Counted from the first letter of the stretch, positions 23,291 to 35,411 are shown. The stretch is DNA of 64,000 bases from Diospyros lotus (GCF_014633365.1 NC_068339.1:26855316-26919315); one strand, 5' to 3'. A program made the numbers and translations. Notes: generated by a model from the sequence alone, not told the origin.

Positions 23291-23637
23291 CAGTTATATT
23301 ATTGTTATTTTACTATCCTCTTTATCTTTTTTTTTTCTCTCACAACTTAAAATCAACATAATCTTTTAACAAATTAAATAAATAAAATTTCACTTTTACT
23401 TATTTAATTTATTTTCCTTACCCTCTTATTTAATAAATAAAATTTCTATCTTGTTTATGTATTTCACCAATTTGAGCCTTAAAATTTAAAAGAATAAATA
23501 AATTACCCTAAATTTTCAGGATTTTGCACTTTATCAAAAGCGACTAAAACTGTATTTAATCTAATAGTCTTATCTTATTAGGGACAATTAATAATATTTC
23601 ACACTAAGGATAAAAATCAAATTTTTAACAGATAAAA
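23291..23637. other. AT-rich intergenic DNA
   Basis: Nothing supportable apart from T-rich tracts. Confidence 0.3.
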
Positions 23638-23790
23638 CCATCTTCAACAAACACTATAGTATATTTTTTCAATGATAAAATGAGCTTCTTAAAAGCTTGG
23701 GAATCTTTGGAATGGTATTAAAGTTTTTTTGAAACAAACTATAGAATATGTAGTTTGTATGCAATAGGAAAGGAAAGATAAACCAATTTA
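23638..23790. repeat. Host segment duplicated on both sides of CACTA-4 (left copy)
   Basis: The sequence is nearly identical to 26440-26592. It ends with tta immediately before the CACTA terminus at 23791; the right copy ends with cta followed by host poly-A. The duplicate therefore stops exactly at the transposon insertion point. Confidence 0.9.
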
Positions 23791-26439
23791 CACTACAAGA
23801 AACATGATTTTTAGTGGAGGCCATGACCGTCACTAAAAGCATAAAAACTCGTCACTAAAGTTTTAGTGGCCACTAAATTGGTCGTCACAAACTGTCATTA
23901 AAAAGTCTATCACAAATAGTATTAGTGGCGATTATTGGCTGGCTGTTACTAAAAATACCATTTAATGGCGACCGGATGTGATGGTCACAAAATATTTTTT
24001 AGTGACAACCGCAATTCTCCGCCACTAATGTCATTTTTTGTGACGGTCATGGCCGTCACAAATAATGACTCTTCAGTGACGGCCACTGTTGTCAGAAATA
24101 ATGAATTTTTTATGACGACTTTAGTAGTTGTCACAAATGATACGATTTTAGTGATAGTGCTGGCCACCACAAAATGAACGTTTTTTAGTAACCACAATAT
24201 ATTGGTTGCCACAAAAAGTATTTGACAGATACTTTTAGTGAGAGTCATGGCTGCCACAAAAAAAGACTTTTTTAGTGACCACTTTTTGTTGGCGGCCACA
24301 AAAAGTGATTTTTATAAAATTTTTCCACAACCCTCTACTTGTTTTTCTATATTTTAAACCCTATTAATTTAATACATTGTATCCAAAATAAACACCATTC
24401 TAATCATCAAGAAACTTCAGAAAACAACTCTAGTCAATTAATAATTGACTAGCACTTTACATTTACATTGTCATAAAAAAAAAATATATATCTATCAATT
24501 TACAATCACATTGTCATAAAAAAAAGACATATAGCATTTTACATCAAACAATTAAGTCTAGTTAATTGTTATTTATAATCCTTCCTGCTCTAACATCTTC
24601 CATAAAAGCTTTAAAAATTGATTGCCTTTCTTTGACTTGGTCCAATTCTATTGACAACGCTTCATTTTTCTCTTTCAAAAGTTGTATTTCATTTTTCAAA
24701 CCATTATTATGCTGTCGCATTTGTTCTAGTTCTGTAACAAGCTCATGACGAGATGGAATCTTTCCAATGACAGAAGAAGGAGTTGGTACGAATCCATACC
24801 CACGAACATGTCCATGTCTTTCTCTTCTCATTACTTCAGAAAAAATTTCATTTTCATCAATAGTTTGAGAAGGTTCTTCCTCAGCTCTTTGGGTTACTAA
24901 AGATATGTTATAACATAATACTAAAATATATATCACAATAACAACATAAACTGTTTAAAATAAAATTTATCACTATTTCTTTTGATGTGAAATCAACCAT
25001 TGACCCGCCTTTTTTCTTGTGTCACCTTAAACATTTCCCATGCAGACGGTTTGTGTCCTAATATTTCAGGCTGTATTAAATAGACAAGTTAATCAACAAA
25101 AAAAAAAAATAGTTAATTAATGAGAAAGATGCATAAATGATTTAAATTATACCTATTCAACTCTAACTCGAGCAAAACTTCTAGTGCTTGTAGTTTTAGT
25201 CATTGTTAGCTTTGACCGATTAGACTTATTACGAGCACAAGAAACCTATATGTAAGACCAAATACAATAATAATTTTTAAATAATTAAAGTGAGTTGTGC
25301 ATAAAAAAAGTAAAGGGTATAGAATACCTGAAACTCATGTGAGCTCAACCAATTGACAAATTGTCTCCATTGTCCTTGGTCGACTGTTGTTGGAGCAAAC
25401 TTAATTCGATCATCATCATTGTCATATGCATCATAATAGTCAGCCTTCAACTTATATCTATGGTTTGCAAAAGCCTTTCCTATCTTTCTAAAGATCCAAT
25501 TTTTTCTTACTTCGTTTTCATCAAATTCAAATTTCTCCTACACAAGTTAAAAGAAAAACTTGTTTGAAACGTTATAAGTCATGAAGAATGATTTAATACA
25601 ATATCATATAAGTATAATATAGAATAATTATTAATCTTACCAGTACATAAGAATACATTTTATTCTTATTGTCTTGTGGAACATTTTTCCAACGCTTGCA
25701 AGAAATTGGTGCATCTTCACATATGACTTGCAAACACATTAGCATTTGATCCAATGGCTTGACCATAATTATTGAATTGCAATGGCAATTTTTGACCAGG
25801 AGCCAAAGATGTTAGTATTTTATTCTTTGTTTTCCCTTGACCAATTTTTCTTGCATTAGATGATGATGATCCTATACAATAAATATATGATAAATAAAAA
25901 CTAATAATTATTTTATCATTTTATAGATGAGAAAATCAAATTATTAAAACATAGATAATTATTTCTTACCAGCGCAACTTTGTCTTGTAAATGGATCAAA
26001 ATTAGGTGGTGTGACGAGAGTTTGTTCGTTGGTTTCGGCTATACCCTCCATTGGCTACAACATAGACTTGTATATAGAAAGTGACTAAAGAAAAAAGAAA
26101 CACTAAAATACACTAAGCTTTAGAATAATAGAGGGGGAAAAAAAAAAGAAACATATCAAAACTAAGCAAGCAAGACATATACAATCAATCATCATTACTT
26201 AAAACTGGTTTTTGTTTCCTTCTTCCTCTAGCTAGTCTTTCTCTTTCCCTTAACTGAAGGATACATTCTTTTCCTTCGTTGTCTTGATGTCCCTTCTTCA
26301 AATGCAATCTCTAGCAGAATCTCACTTCTATGGCATGAAAACTCACAGTCATTTAGATCCGCATCTTGGGTTGAACATTGGACAATGTTTGATAGATCAT
26401 TTTGTTGAAATGGTTCATCACTAGTGGCTTCATAGGCAT
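23791..26439 (-). mobile_element. CACTA-4: CACTA element with one terminus, other end lost
   Basis: CACTACAAGAAA at 23791 is a canonical CACTA terminus. The next 500 bp hold about twenty short motifs ('gtcactaaa', 'gccgtcacaaa', 'tttagtgac') in both orientations, the subterminal binding array. The minus strand then carries a spliced En/Spm-type gene reading toward this end. The opposite terminus (expected TTTCTTGTAGTG) is absent: the element runs into a second copy of the host segment at 26440. There is no TNP2, so it is a broken non-autonomous copy. Confidence 0.8.
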
Positions 26440-26443
26440 CCAT
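24562..26443 (-). pseudogene. En/Spm-type plant transposase (Transposase_24 family, TNPA-like), broken
   Basis: Minus strand, 5' to 3'. An N-terminal acidic segment starts at the ATG at 26443 and stops at 26228. A short exon has its own ATG near 26050. A central exon (about 25872-25655) contains APGQKLPLQFNNYGQAIGSNA and a W-K-N-V-P motif. An exon at 25540-25330 ends QWRQFVNWLSSHEFQ. An exon near 25225-25150 is followed by one at 25070-25000 with P-E-I-L-G-H-K-P-S-A-W-E-M-F. The last exon (24903-24562) carries RRERHGHVRGYGFVPTPSS and a C-terminal coiled coil of about 50 residues. The order and motifs are those of PF03004 plant transposases, the accessory DNA-binding partner in CACTA elements. 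A frameshift follows 'GSNANVFAS' in the central exon. The start codon lies at the edge of the duplicated host segment, so the native 5' end may be lost. Confidence 0.75.
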
Positions 26444-26592
26444 ATTCAACAAACACTATAGTATATTTTTTCAATGATAAAATGAGCTTCTTAAAAGCTT
26501 GGGAATCTTTGGAATGGTATTAAAGTTTTTTTGAAACAAACTATAGAATATGTAGTTTGTATGCAATAGGAAAGGAAAGATAAACCAATCTA
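26440..26592. repeat. Host segment duplicated on both sides of CACTA-4 (right copy)
   Basis: About 150 bp matching 23638-23790 with only a few differences (for example c/a near the start and ctaaaa instead of ttacac at the end). It continues into unique host DNA, so this copy shows the original order at the CACTA-4 insertion site. Confidence 0.9.
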
Positions 26593-27465
26593 AAAAAAAA
26601 AAATAACATAAAAGGTGGGCAAAGAACTAGTGCAAACGCCATCAAGCAAACACACCTGACACCTATAAATTCAACCCTCCCTTATTCTTGACACCCATGT
26701 AATAGTGTTTCTATATCCATCGCATATCTTAATCATATTAATCACAACAAGATCCCAACCAATCCACTGTCAATGTATATTGACAATTATGTGTTGGCAT
26801 TCCCCTCACGTCGTGCTTTACTCCAATTGTATTTTTCCTTTTTTTTTTTTTTTTGTATCAATCTGATCAAAAGTACAAATAATAATTGTCATGGAAAACA
26901 AAAAAGATAAGATCAAGCACATATATGTTGCCTGTCAAGCTAAATTTTAGGCGAATGTGGCCAAAATATTGTTGAACTTGTTGGTATCATGAAAGTTTTG
27001 TGTGTATTGTGATAAGATGAGGACATGCCATTTATTTTCAAGCATCTCCCTCCTCTTGTATTTTAAAAAATAGTATATTCTTGAGTTTTATAAATATGTA
27101 TCATTTAGTCTTTTCCTTGACGAATGATAGTTAATTTTTCTAAATTCCCAAACTGTCCCTTTCTCCATTGTAACTATAGAAAAAAACTAAAAAAAAATTA
27201 CAAGGCATCAATGCTCGTGCTAGCATCTGAATAATGAATCGTTAGAAACGAGTGAACCTTCAAACCTCAAAGATCTAAACCTTCTTCAAACGTAGAATGT
27301 TGGAAGAAACCATACCTAGATTTGGGTTTGGTTTCTTCAAAACCCATATTTATTTGAAGGCTTCAAAGAAACCTTCAAACCATATTTCAAATATAAGTTC
27401 AAAGGATTTGAAAAAAAATGAGAGAAAAAGAGAGAAAGAGAGAGTGTGTGTGAGAGTAAGAGAGA
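26593..27465. other. Intergenic, no gene seen
   Basis: AT-rich DNA with poly-T (26842-26857) and GA runs (27418-27465). No ORF with recognisable content. Confidence 0.3.
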
Positions 27466-29123
27466 TGATATTTTACTCTTGTGATAGTTTTGATGATGAA
27501 AAATAAATGATTTATATCTTAAGTCAAATATATGATTTTCATGTTTTCAAACAAAAATCAATTTCAAATATCTTTGTGAAAATAAAAACCAAATAAATTA
27601 CATATGTTGAGATTTGCAAAAACAAGTATTAAAATTTAAAAAAATCTCTTAAATGATTTTTACAAATTAGTTTTGAACCATTAGATAAATGAAGTAAAAC
27701 ATTTTCAAAGGAAAAAGACCATGAATGCTCTTTATAAATTGATATTTTTGTTTTTATCATGATTTTAATGATGAAATTCAATTGTATTTTATGATGGAAT
27801 TATTTTATTAATTTTTATTTACTTAGTGCTCTAAATTTCTTTTATATGATTTATTAGGCACCAAAATAAAAAATTAATTTCATCATACAATTAAATGTCA
27901 AAAAATCTTGTTATAAATTTCTTGATGACATTTGAAATTAATGTTATTTGATCAAAATTGTTGAAACCAATGTCAAAATATGTTGTGATAAATTTTTTAA
28001 TGGCATTTGGAATATTGTGTTTTTAATTAATTAAAAAAAATATTGAATGAAAATTAGTTTCAACAATCTAATGTCAAAAATCTTGTGGTAAAATTTCAAC
28101 ATTTCTTGATGATATTCGAAATGTTGTATTTTTATTTGATTAAAAATGTTGTACCAAAATTTTTTAAAGGGATTGAAAATAAAATAAGTGTAGTTGTTGT
28201 GCCTAAGTTTTGTACCCTTGTCACTAGCAAAGCCCAAGACTTTGCAAAAACAAGGAACCATTCCTTCTAGAAGTTAGCTTATTTATTTATGTGCACAAAC
28301 TTATATTTCTTTCAATCTATTGACTAATGCTATTAATCTGTCGACTAACACTACTACATCTGTCGACTAATGTCTTTAATCTATTGACTAACAGAAACTT
28401 TAAATTCAATCAATCGACTGATTCTCTTCATCTGTCGACCGAATTCATCGTTGAAAGCTTCCAATGACTAGTTCTTCAAAATTCAACGGCTAGATTTCTC
28501 TTGAAGCTTGTGGGACACCTATAAATACAAATCAATGATGATCTAGAAGAAGCTAATAGATGGGAATAAAGTGAAGTGTGTTTACAAGTTTTTTTTTCAT
28601 ATTTTTCAACTATATTTGTGCTTTAACTTTTCTCTCAAATGTTTTGTACTTAATTTGTTTCGCTTGATTCAAGCCTTGTATTTTGCATTGAGAGATCATG
28701 TAACTAAAAAATTTGTCTCTTAAATTCTCTCTTTATTATTCAATTCTTGTGTTTCCAAGCTTGAAAGATAGAGGGCCTACTTGTGTATATAAGTAGGAGG
28801 TTTGTAATTTCTTAGTTTTGGACGAGAGGGTCTACTTGGGATCAAGTAGGAGGTTTTAGTGAATTGGTTTAAAATCCTTATTAAGGAGCCATGGTAGTGG
28901 ATTAGACTTGATTTAAGCCGAACCACTATATATAAATCATTTGTGTTCTTTATCTTTCTTGTTTTTTATCCTTTAAGTATTGCATTTATCATTCTATATA
29001 TATTTTATATTTTAACTCACTAAAACCGCATTTGTATCAAAAAGATTTTAAGTTCCATCATATTTTTTAAATTACCCAATTTACCCCCCTCTTGGGTGTG
29101 TGCCATAACATTTCAAACATATT
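27466..29123 (+). mobile_element. Solo LTR of the TGATATTTTACTC family, copy 1
   Basis: The head TGATATTTTACTCTTGTGAT matches the heads at 58124 and (inverted) 39172. The tail 'ttacccccctcttgggtgtg' followed by 'tgccataacatttcaaac' matches the other copies, but the final bases are altered, so the right end (about 29123) and the target duplication are uncertain. Six motifs of the type ctgtcgactaa (28320-28440) form a GTCGAC array. A block at 28750-28920 ('agagggcctacttg', 'agtaggaggtttt', 'gtagtggattagacttg') is shared with the copies at 37534 and 58124 and resembles Copia/Sirevirus LTRs. Confidence 0.75.
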
Positions 29124-30498
29124 AGAAGAGTTTGAGAGAGAGAGAGAGAGAGAGTTGTTTATATGTATGAGTAAAATTGTCAAATTCAATGCTTTATTAA
29201 GTGCAAGGGAGATTGGTGTCAGTTTTGAAAACATAGGGGTGGTTAGTGAAAAATTGAGAAGCCTCAGGGATTGTGGTTAGTGAACTTATTACCTTATATT
29301 CAAAAAGTTTCTGTCTGTTTTGGTTTCATTTTGAATTTTTTGGGTCTTATTTCTTTGTTTTTTGCTACAAGTTAGTGTGTTCTAACCAATATGTATCTAT
29401 TTGTTATATGGGCCTTTAGAGAATTGTCTTAGCCTTAAAATATCTTTGGTTGATGTATTTATTTTATTAATAAAATTTTCACCATTTTATCAAAAAACGA
29501 AAGCTCACTGTTGATACATATGTACGAACTTGATTGCTTGTGCGTGCATTTTTAACCTAGGAAACAATTTGTTTTCGAAACCAAATTATGATTAAAAATG
29601 GAAAGAAAAGAAAAAGGTAGAACCAAAATCCATCTTAGAAATTATGGCGGCTCCCTGCCGACCAGCACTCCTGGCTTAAGTCCTTGTATTGACGATTCTG
29701 GCCCTGAGTGTGTGTTCTTGTATGTGTCCTAGGGCCACTTGGTGATACTTACCATCCTTCTGGTCCTAGGTTTTCTCTCTATACTCATTGTCAGTTGGTG
29801 GCTCTTTCGGGGCTACCTTCGGGTTCATTGTTTGTTCATAGTCTTCTCATTAATCAAGATGTTATGCATTGGAGCGCCCTTTGCCTTGGAGATGTATTCA
29901 CCTAGAGTTATTCTTTATTTTATTTTTTCATGTACTTCTATTTTTTCCTTCTATGTTATTTTGATCTAGTCGTGTGTGGATCTTGAGTGCCTATTTTCAC
30001 TTCTATGATTTTGTACACTAGGGTATTCTCTGGTTTGTGTTCTGTACAAATGTTTTCGTTTTATTTATACATATCTCTTTTACTTTAAAAAAAAAAACTA
30101 GAAAGGAATGAAAAATAAAGAATTCAACAAGAATCAATGGCTTAAGTTGAGTCTTTGGAAAAACTTTCCCATGGGGATACCGTATCTTTACACTTATATG
30201 GTCTATTTACGTTTGCATGGATCATAAGTTTTTCTTTATGCTTAATTATATGGTTTATTTTTTGTGAAAAAAATAGTGACCATAAACTCAAAAGTTACTT
30301 GAACCAGATTCAACAAAATACTATCATATCATGAAATTATGGTTATGCATCACATGATTTAGTGTTCCACAGCTTGAAAACTAGAGTCTTATCGTGTGGT
30401 GTGACCAATTATCTAAAGCCATGAGGTATGCTTGTTTGATTTGATTGTTGGATTATTACATTGTGGTGGGATCATTAACATAGGTTGTTGAGATTATC
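29124..30498. other. Intergenic with LINE-like 3' tails
   Basis: 29455-29497 'ttaataaaattttcaccatt' ending in 'ttatcaaaaaa', and 29640-30105 ('ggcggctccctgccgacc' to 'tttatttatacatatctc' plus poly-A), look like two 3' ends of truncated non-LTR retrotransposons. The short open frames at 29708-29969 have no recognisable domain. Assignment is by tail style only. Confidence 0.35.
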
Positions 30499-32930
30499 TG
30501 TAATGACCCAAAGATGGGGTGTTGATATCAATGAATAACACAGTATTATTTTATGACTTGTGGGTAGAATTATTTGTTAAATTGGGTTTTTGTGCGGTGT
30601 GAGTGTGTATGTAAGTGTTTTGGAAGGTTTAGGATGAGTGGTTAAGAGTTAAGAGGGTTTATGAAGAGGCATCTGAATGTGTGGGGCTTTGGGAGGCTAG
30701 ATATTCAAATGGAGGAAGCATCATTTGAATGAGACCAACCCCATTCGAATGGGGTGTGAGTCATTCAAATGGGGGGGGTGATCCATTCGAATGGCCTGTT
30801 TTGCTGGGTGGTGCTTCTTCATTGTAACCCAATTTTGACTGTTTTCCAACCCGAATCTTTAAAAACTTAAAACATGAACGTTATAGATCTTTCTCTTTTC
30901 ATTCTGTATCATCTTGAATTACCTCAATCAGAGTTTGGATGAGAGAGTTATACCCAAAATTCGAAAGGGTGTCAAAGCTATCCAAAATTCATTTGAGCCT
31001 TCACATTCGAATGAGCTGCTTTCACATTCGAATGAGTCATGCGAAAATTGCAAAATTCATCCGAATGAGGGCACTGTTGCATTCGAATATCCCTTTTTTT
31101 TTTTCTTCATCTTTTCATTCAACTATTCAAAATTCATTCGAATGCTTTGCTGTGGCATTCGAATGTCTTCTCCATTTTATCAGTTCTTCTACCAAAAGCC
31201 TCAAAACCCATTTGAATGTACCCAAATCATCCAAATGATTTTCGCATAGCAACCTATGTATGTATATATCATCTGAATGTCTTAAATTATATTTGAATGC
31301 CTCCCTCAGTGATTCAAAAATATATATATATATTGCCCGATACCTCATTAACTCTGGAAACACATAGAAAATCCTAGAACTAGAATATTAAAAAAATATA
31401 ATAAATATATAGAGAATTGGGAAAATAATTAGATGGATAAAGATGACTTATGAAGAAAATATAAAAGAGGAATTTGTGAGAAAAATCTCACTGGAACAGA
31501 GCACTCTTTTTCTTTTTCTCGTAAGCTCTATGTTATTCTTCAAACACTCATTCTTCTTCTCACAGCAAGCTAGATCCTGCTATCCAAGGAGTTCTTAGTG
31601 GTTGATAGGTGAAATAAAAGGCAAGTTCTCTCTTCCTTCCTCTTTTCTCTTGGATTTTATTGTGTTATGGGTTGGTTACGTGTCTTGAGAGCATGACTGG
31701 GGTTAGGGTACTTAAGCTTGAGGGAAAGTTTTTAACAGCCATGTGGGGCTTGTTTTTCCTATTAATCCTAAGGAATGGAGTTTTAAGTGGAATTTTGCAT
31801 GGGAGACTTGTTTCTTCTCCATGCCATGACTAGCATACCTCGTTGTGATCTTGAAGCTTAAGTAAGAAATCCATATTTCAGTGTTAATGGCTAACAGTGT
31901 TGAACATGTTTGTAAATTAAAAATAACTTTAAATTGCTCATATACGTACTGTTATGGCATGTCCTGAATGAATGGTAATTGTGCATCATGAGCATGTCTT
32001 GGCTTAACCTCCTCCATAGCATCTCATGAGTGTGCATGAGCATCAGTTCTTATTTCTAGCACACGTGCAATTTGTATGTGGCCACTTTATGTGTCGCATG
32101 TGCATTGGAAAAGGCATGGACAAAGATGATTATAAGCATTGCGGTTGTGTACGTACTGCCAGGATATATCCCCCAAAACCAGTAGGCACTAGCCTAATTG
32201 GGGTTACGCTCCTATGGTGATGACTGAAGGGCGCGCCCAGTGGTGATGACCATGGGTGAGATTATATTTATATATACATATTAGTGGTTATAGCATAGTA
32301 TATGAGAGATGACCTATGGTCCATATGATATCATAGTTTCTCTGGTTGCCAGACTCAACTACAAGCTGGTATGTATTATGATGCATTTTATATTGTTATG
32401 TGAGGCCACTGGCCAGTTATGTGCTGATCGACTTTTATGTGTGTTATGCATGACATTATCATTACGGGTGTGTGTGTAACTCTTGAGGTATCACCTATCA
32501 TTTATGTCAATATGCATGTTCACCACACCTATATCCTATTATTATCTGCCATGCTCTTCCTTATTATTTCTTATGCTTGCTAAGCTTTGTAGCTCACGTT
32601 GTACTCTCCTCCATTCTAGGTAAAGGTAAAGAGGTGGCAGGTGGGGAGTCAAGCAAGAAGGATGGGTAGACATGTGCGAGTGCGGGTCCCCTCTTGATCT
32701 AAATGGTCATGGGAAGCTGTGTTGGTAGATGTGTAGACTTTATTTTGTGTGTAATGTAACTTAAAGAAAAATTGTGCCTGTAACCCTTGGAAGTATTTAT
32801 TTTGGGTTTGAGTTTGATGGATGTAAGATGTATGCATGCTTGTGGCTAAGTGTTGTTTTGTCTATGTTCCCTACCACCCATTCTTCCAGGTTGCCTTGGA
32901 ATGGGATAGCTTGGGGGAGGGGGTGTTACA
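30499..32930 (+). mobile_element. Solo LTR D (2432 bp) with perfect 5-bp target duplication
   Basis: TGTAATGACCC at 30499 and GGGTGTTACA at 32930 are flanked by identical ttatc (30494-30498 and 32931-32935). From 30705 to 31300 it carries about fifteen copies of cattcgaatg or one- or two-base variants (ATTCGAAT palindrome). A possible TATA region and leader follow near 31380-31620, then 'aaaggcaagttctctcttcc', shared in form with LTRs A and C. The 3' motif 'atgcttgctaagctttgtag' / 'ctcacgttgtactctcc' / 'attctaggtaaag' (32571-32626) matches LTRs A and B. There is no coding region. Confidence 0.85.
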
Positions 32931-32935
32931 TTATC

Positions 32936-33671
32936 TTCATTAATTTTCTGTGTAGTTATTTTCTCACTTGGTCTTTATTTATTTTTATGGTTTGCGTGAT
33001 TTGATCCTAGATTCCTAACACCCTTAATTGCTTATATTAATCTTAGGGATATTGATTCAAAATGTTTAAAACTTAGTATATCGTATGAATGTCTCTAGAT
33101 TATTGTTATAAATGATTAAGAATCACCCATACATTAATGAAGTGTAAAGAGAAATCAAAAATCTTTTAGAGCTTGGTCACTCTCTAAATGGAGCTACATA
33201 AAAAACCCTTATCTTACATGCTTCCCAATTAATCTTTTGCTGATTTGGCATGATGAAGTAAGGATGGCAATTGAACATGGAAAAGAGGAAAGACCTAGTG
33301 ATGTTAAAGGAAAGAAAATCAATTTTGGGGAAGATAAATGGAGGGATTAAGTTTCGGTGGTTTACTTAAGTAAGTTGGCATGTCTGCAAATTGGTGACAC
33401 TAAGGCTTAGTCCCAAGAAATGGATCGCATGCATTGTCGATGATGTGCGGATCTAAATGATGAGTTTGATGGTTTTTGTTCCTACTCATCTTCTATGGGT
33501 GAAGTTAAGGGATTAAGATGGGAAGCTTTTGATGATAAGTATAGTGTATAATAAGAAACAACTCCTTGAGATTTTACAACTAATAAGGACAAAGAAGCAA
33601 GCCTGATTGTCTCTCCTTAATTAGAAGGTGAAACCAAATGTTCCATAAATCATGAAGACTCTAAAGTGTCA
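32936..33671. other. Intergenic between solo LTR D and the MuDR-like element
   Basis: No recognisable gene. Short Asp/Lys-rich coding-like stretches near 33260-33560 are interrupted by stops in all frames. Confidence 0.3.
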
Positions 33672-33680
33672 AAGAATGAA

Positions 33681-33798
33681 GGCTTAATACATCTTAAAGT
33701 CCTTAAACTATTAAAAAATATGACATTCATTCCCTCACCTAAAAAACCTCAAGATTCAGTCTCTAAACAATTAAAAATCAACCTGTTTAGTCCTTGCC
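33681..33798 (+). repeat. MULE left terminal inverted repeat
   Basis: Matches the reverse complement of 51197-51314. Both contain 'aagtccttaaactattaaaa', 'atgacattca', 'ccctcacctaaaaaa' and 'ctcaagattc'. Homology fades after 'tgtttagtc'. Confidence 0.9.
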
Positions 33799-34362
33799 AT
33801 CAATGCGAGTAAACGACTCTATTATGTTCGTCCCAAACCATGCTGAATAGGAAAGAAGTTATCACGTCATGAAGTAAAATGACATCACAGGCTCATAAAG
33901 TCCCCAAACAACATCTTTCCTTCATAAGTAATCTTCTCCAGCATTTGCCCTTCTTCTCTAGCATTTAGCCTCAATCTTCTCTCCACAATGAAATCGGCAA
34001 TGAAATCGGTAAGCCTTCTTCTTCAATTTTTCTTCTCCACCCTTTCTTTCTTATCCGATTGATTTTTTTTGGAAAAAAAAATCTAGGGTTTGTAATCATT
34101 TTCAAGAAACCTAGTTGTTGAAATGAGCAACTTTGAGGGTTTCAATAATTTCTTCATTTTCTTTTCTTGATTTTCCTGGATAACTTAACAAATTTTAAGT
34201 GGATTGTTTTCTTGATTTTGCATTCGGAGTGAAAAGTGGACATTCAGACATTTTATGTGATTGATGACCTGATGAAGATCTGCCTTCATAAGCTCACATT
34301 CTCAGTTACATATGTTATGAATCACGTTTTCTATTTGTTTATGGGTTTTGTTTTAAGATACC

Positions 34363-34890
34363 ATGGATTTAGCATCACAAAGCAATTCCTCACCTTTGAA
34401 GACTCCACTATGCAAGCACAATACAACAAGCAATGTTTACATATCACAAAGTAAGAAGAATCCAAGAAAGAGGTTTGTCTGTTGCCCATATTGAAAGGTT
34501 AGTGTGAAGTGATTGAATGGTTTTATTTGATTTGAAAGTTGATCCAAGTTGTGTACATGGTTTTTTATGGTTGTTTAGGTGGATGATTGTGGATATTGGA
34601 GATGGTTGGAAGATGAAAACGTCGAAGGAGAGCATATGAAGTCTATTGTTATAGAGATTGAAAAGTCGAAAGAAGAAATGGATATAGAAAGGAAGAAGAA
34701 TAATGAAACAAAGAAAGACTTAAAGATAGAAATGGAACATCTACAAGCTCTAATTGTTGACATGAAGGTTGAAATGCAAGTAGTGAAGAATCATGTAAAA
34801 GAGTTAGAAGGGAAAAATAGTGGTTTTGGTTGCTATGCAATATTGGTGATAGTTGTAGCTGTTGTTGTTTTTGTATTAAAAATGTCATAG
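34363..34890 (+). pseudogene. GRF-type zinc finger / coiled-coil / membrane-anchor protein of the MULE (At4g04775-like)
   Basis: Exon 1 is 34363-34497 and exon 2 is 34579-34890, with a GT-AG intron and phase 0. Exon 1 opens M-D-L-A-S-Q and holds the first half of a GRF zinc finger: P-L-C-K-H, then N-P-R-K-R-F-V-C-C-P-Y. Exon 2 completes it with D-D-C-G-Y-W-R-W. A charged coiled coil of about 60 residues follows (E/K heptads), then a C-terminal hydrophobic segment YAILVIVVAVVVFVLKM, a likely tail anchor. The residue after C-P-Y, normally Trp, is a TGA stop two codons before the splice site, so the copy is disabled by one nonsense change unless that codon is spliced out. It is convergent with the transposase, in the position of mudrB in maize MuDR, but it is not homologous to MURB by any motif seen. 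Function in transposition is inference. Confidence 0.7.
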
Positions 34891-35411
34891 CTGGAAACAA
34901 AAAAACCTTAAATATTTCCAACTTTGTTCCACTTGACTTTAATATATTTTAAAGGATTGGGTGTTAAATTGCCCAGCTGAGCCAGCTTCTATTTCATATT
35001 CTTTTACATTCTTCTTTTCCAATGTATTGCATAAGTTTCATATACCAATACAAATAATGTATTTCATATCCAATGTATTTCATAAACCAATACAAACAAC
35101 ATCAAATAAAAGTGCTACGAAACAAGAAATATTTCATATCCATTGTATTTCATAAACCAATGCAAACAACATCAAATAAAAGTGCTACAAAAAAGAAGTA
35201 TTTCATATCCATTGTATTCCAAAAAACACAACCATTATGATTGTGCTCCATATGAACCAATATGGACAACATCCAATACAAGTGCTAACACTTTCTTTAC
35301 AAAATACATCTAATATATCTAGTCAAGACCATCCAATCCAAAAAAAAGAAATACATAATAAATTAGTTGATAAATACACAGTAAATTAGTTGATTAACTT
35401 GCATTCGTAGA
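34891..35411. other. MULE interior between the two convergent genes
   Basis: It contains a direct repeat around 'catatccattgtatttcata' / 'aaccaatacaaacaacatca' (units near 35054, 35135 and 35200, period roughly 65-80 bp). No ORF. It is likely the joint 3' untranslated zone of the convergent genes. Confidence 0.4.

Noticed and set aside
29092..29280. 62-codon ORF after solo LTR copy 1
   Set aside because: It starts within the LTR tail and runs through a GA microsatellite. No recognisable content.
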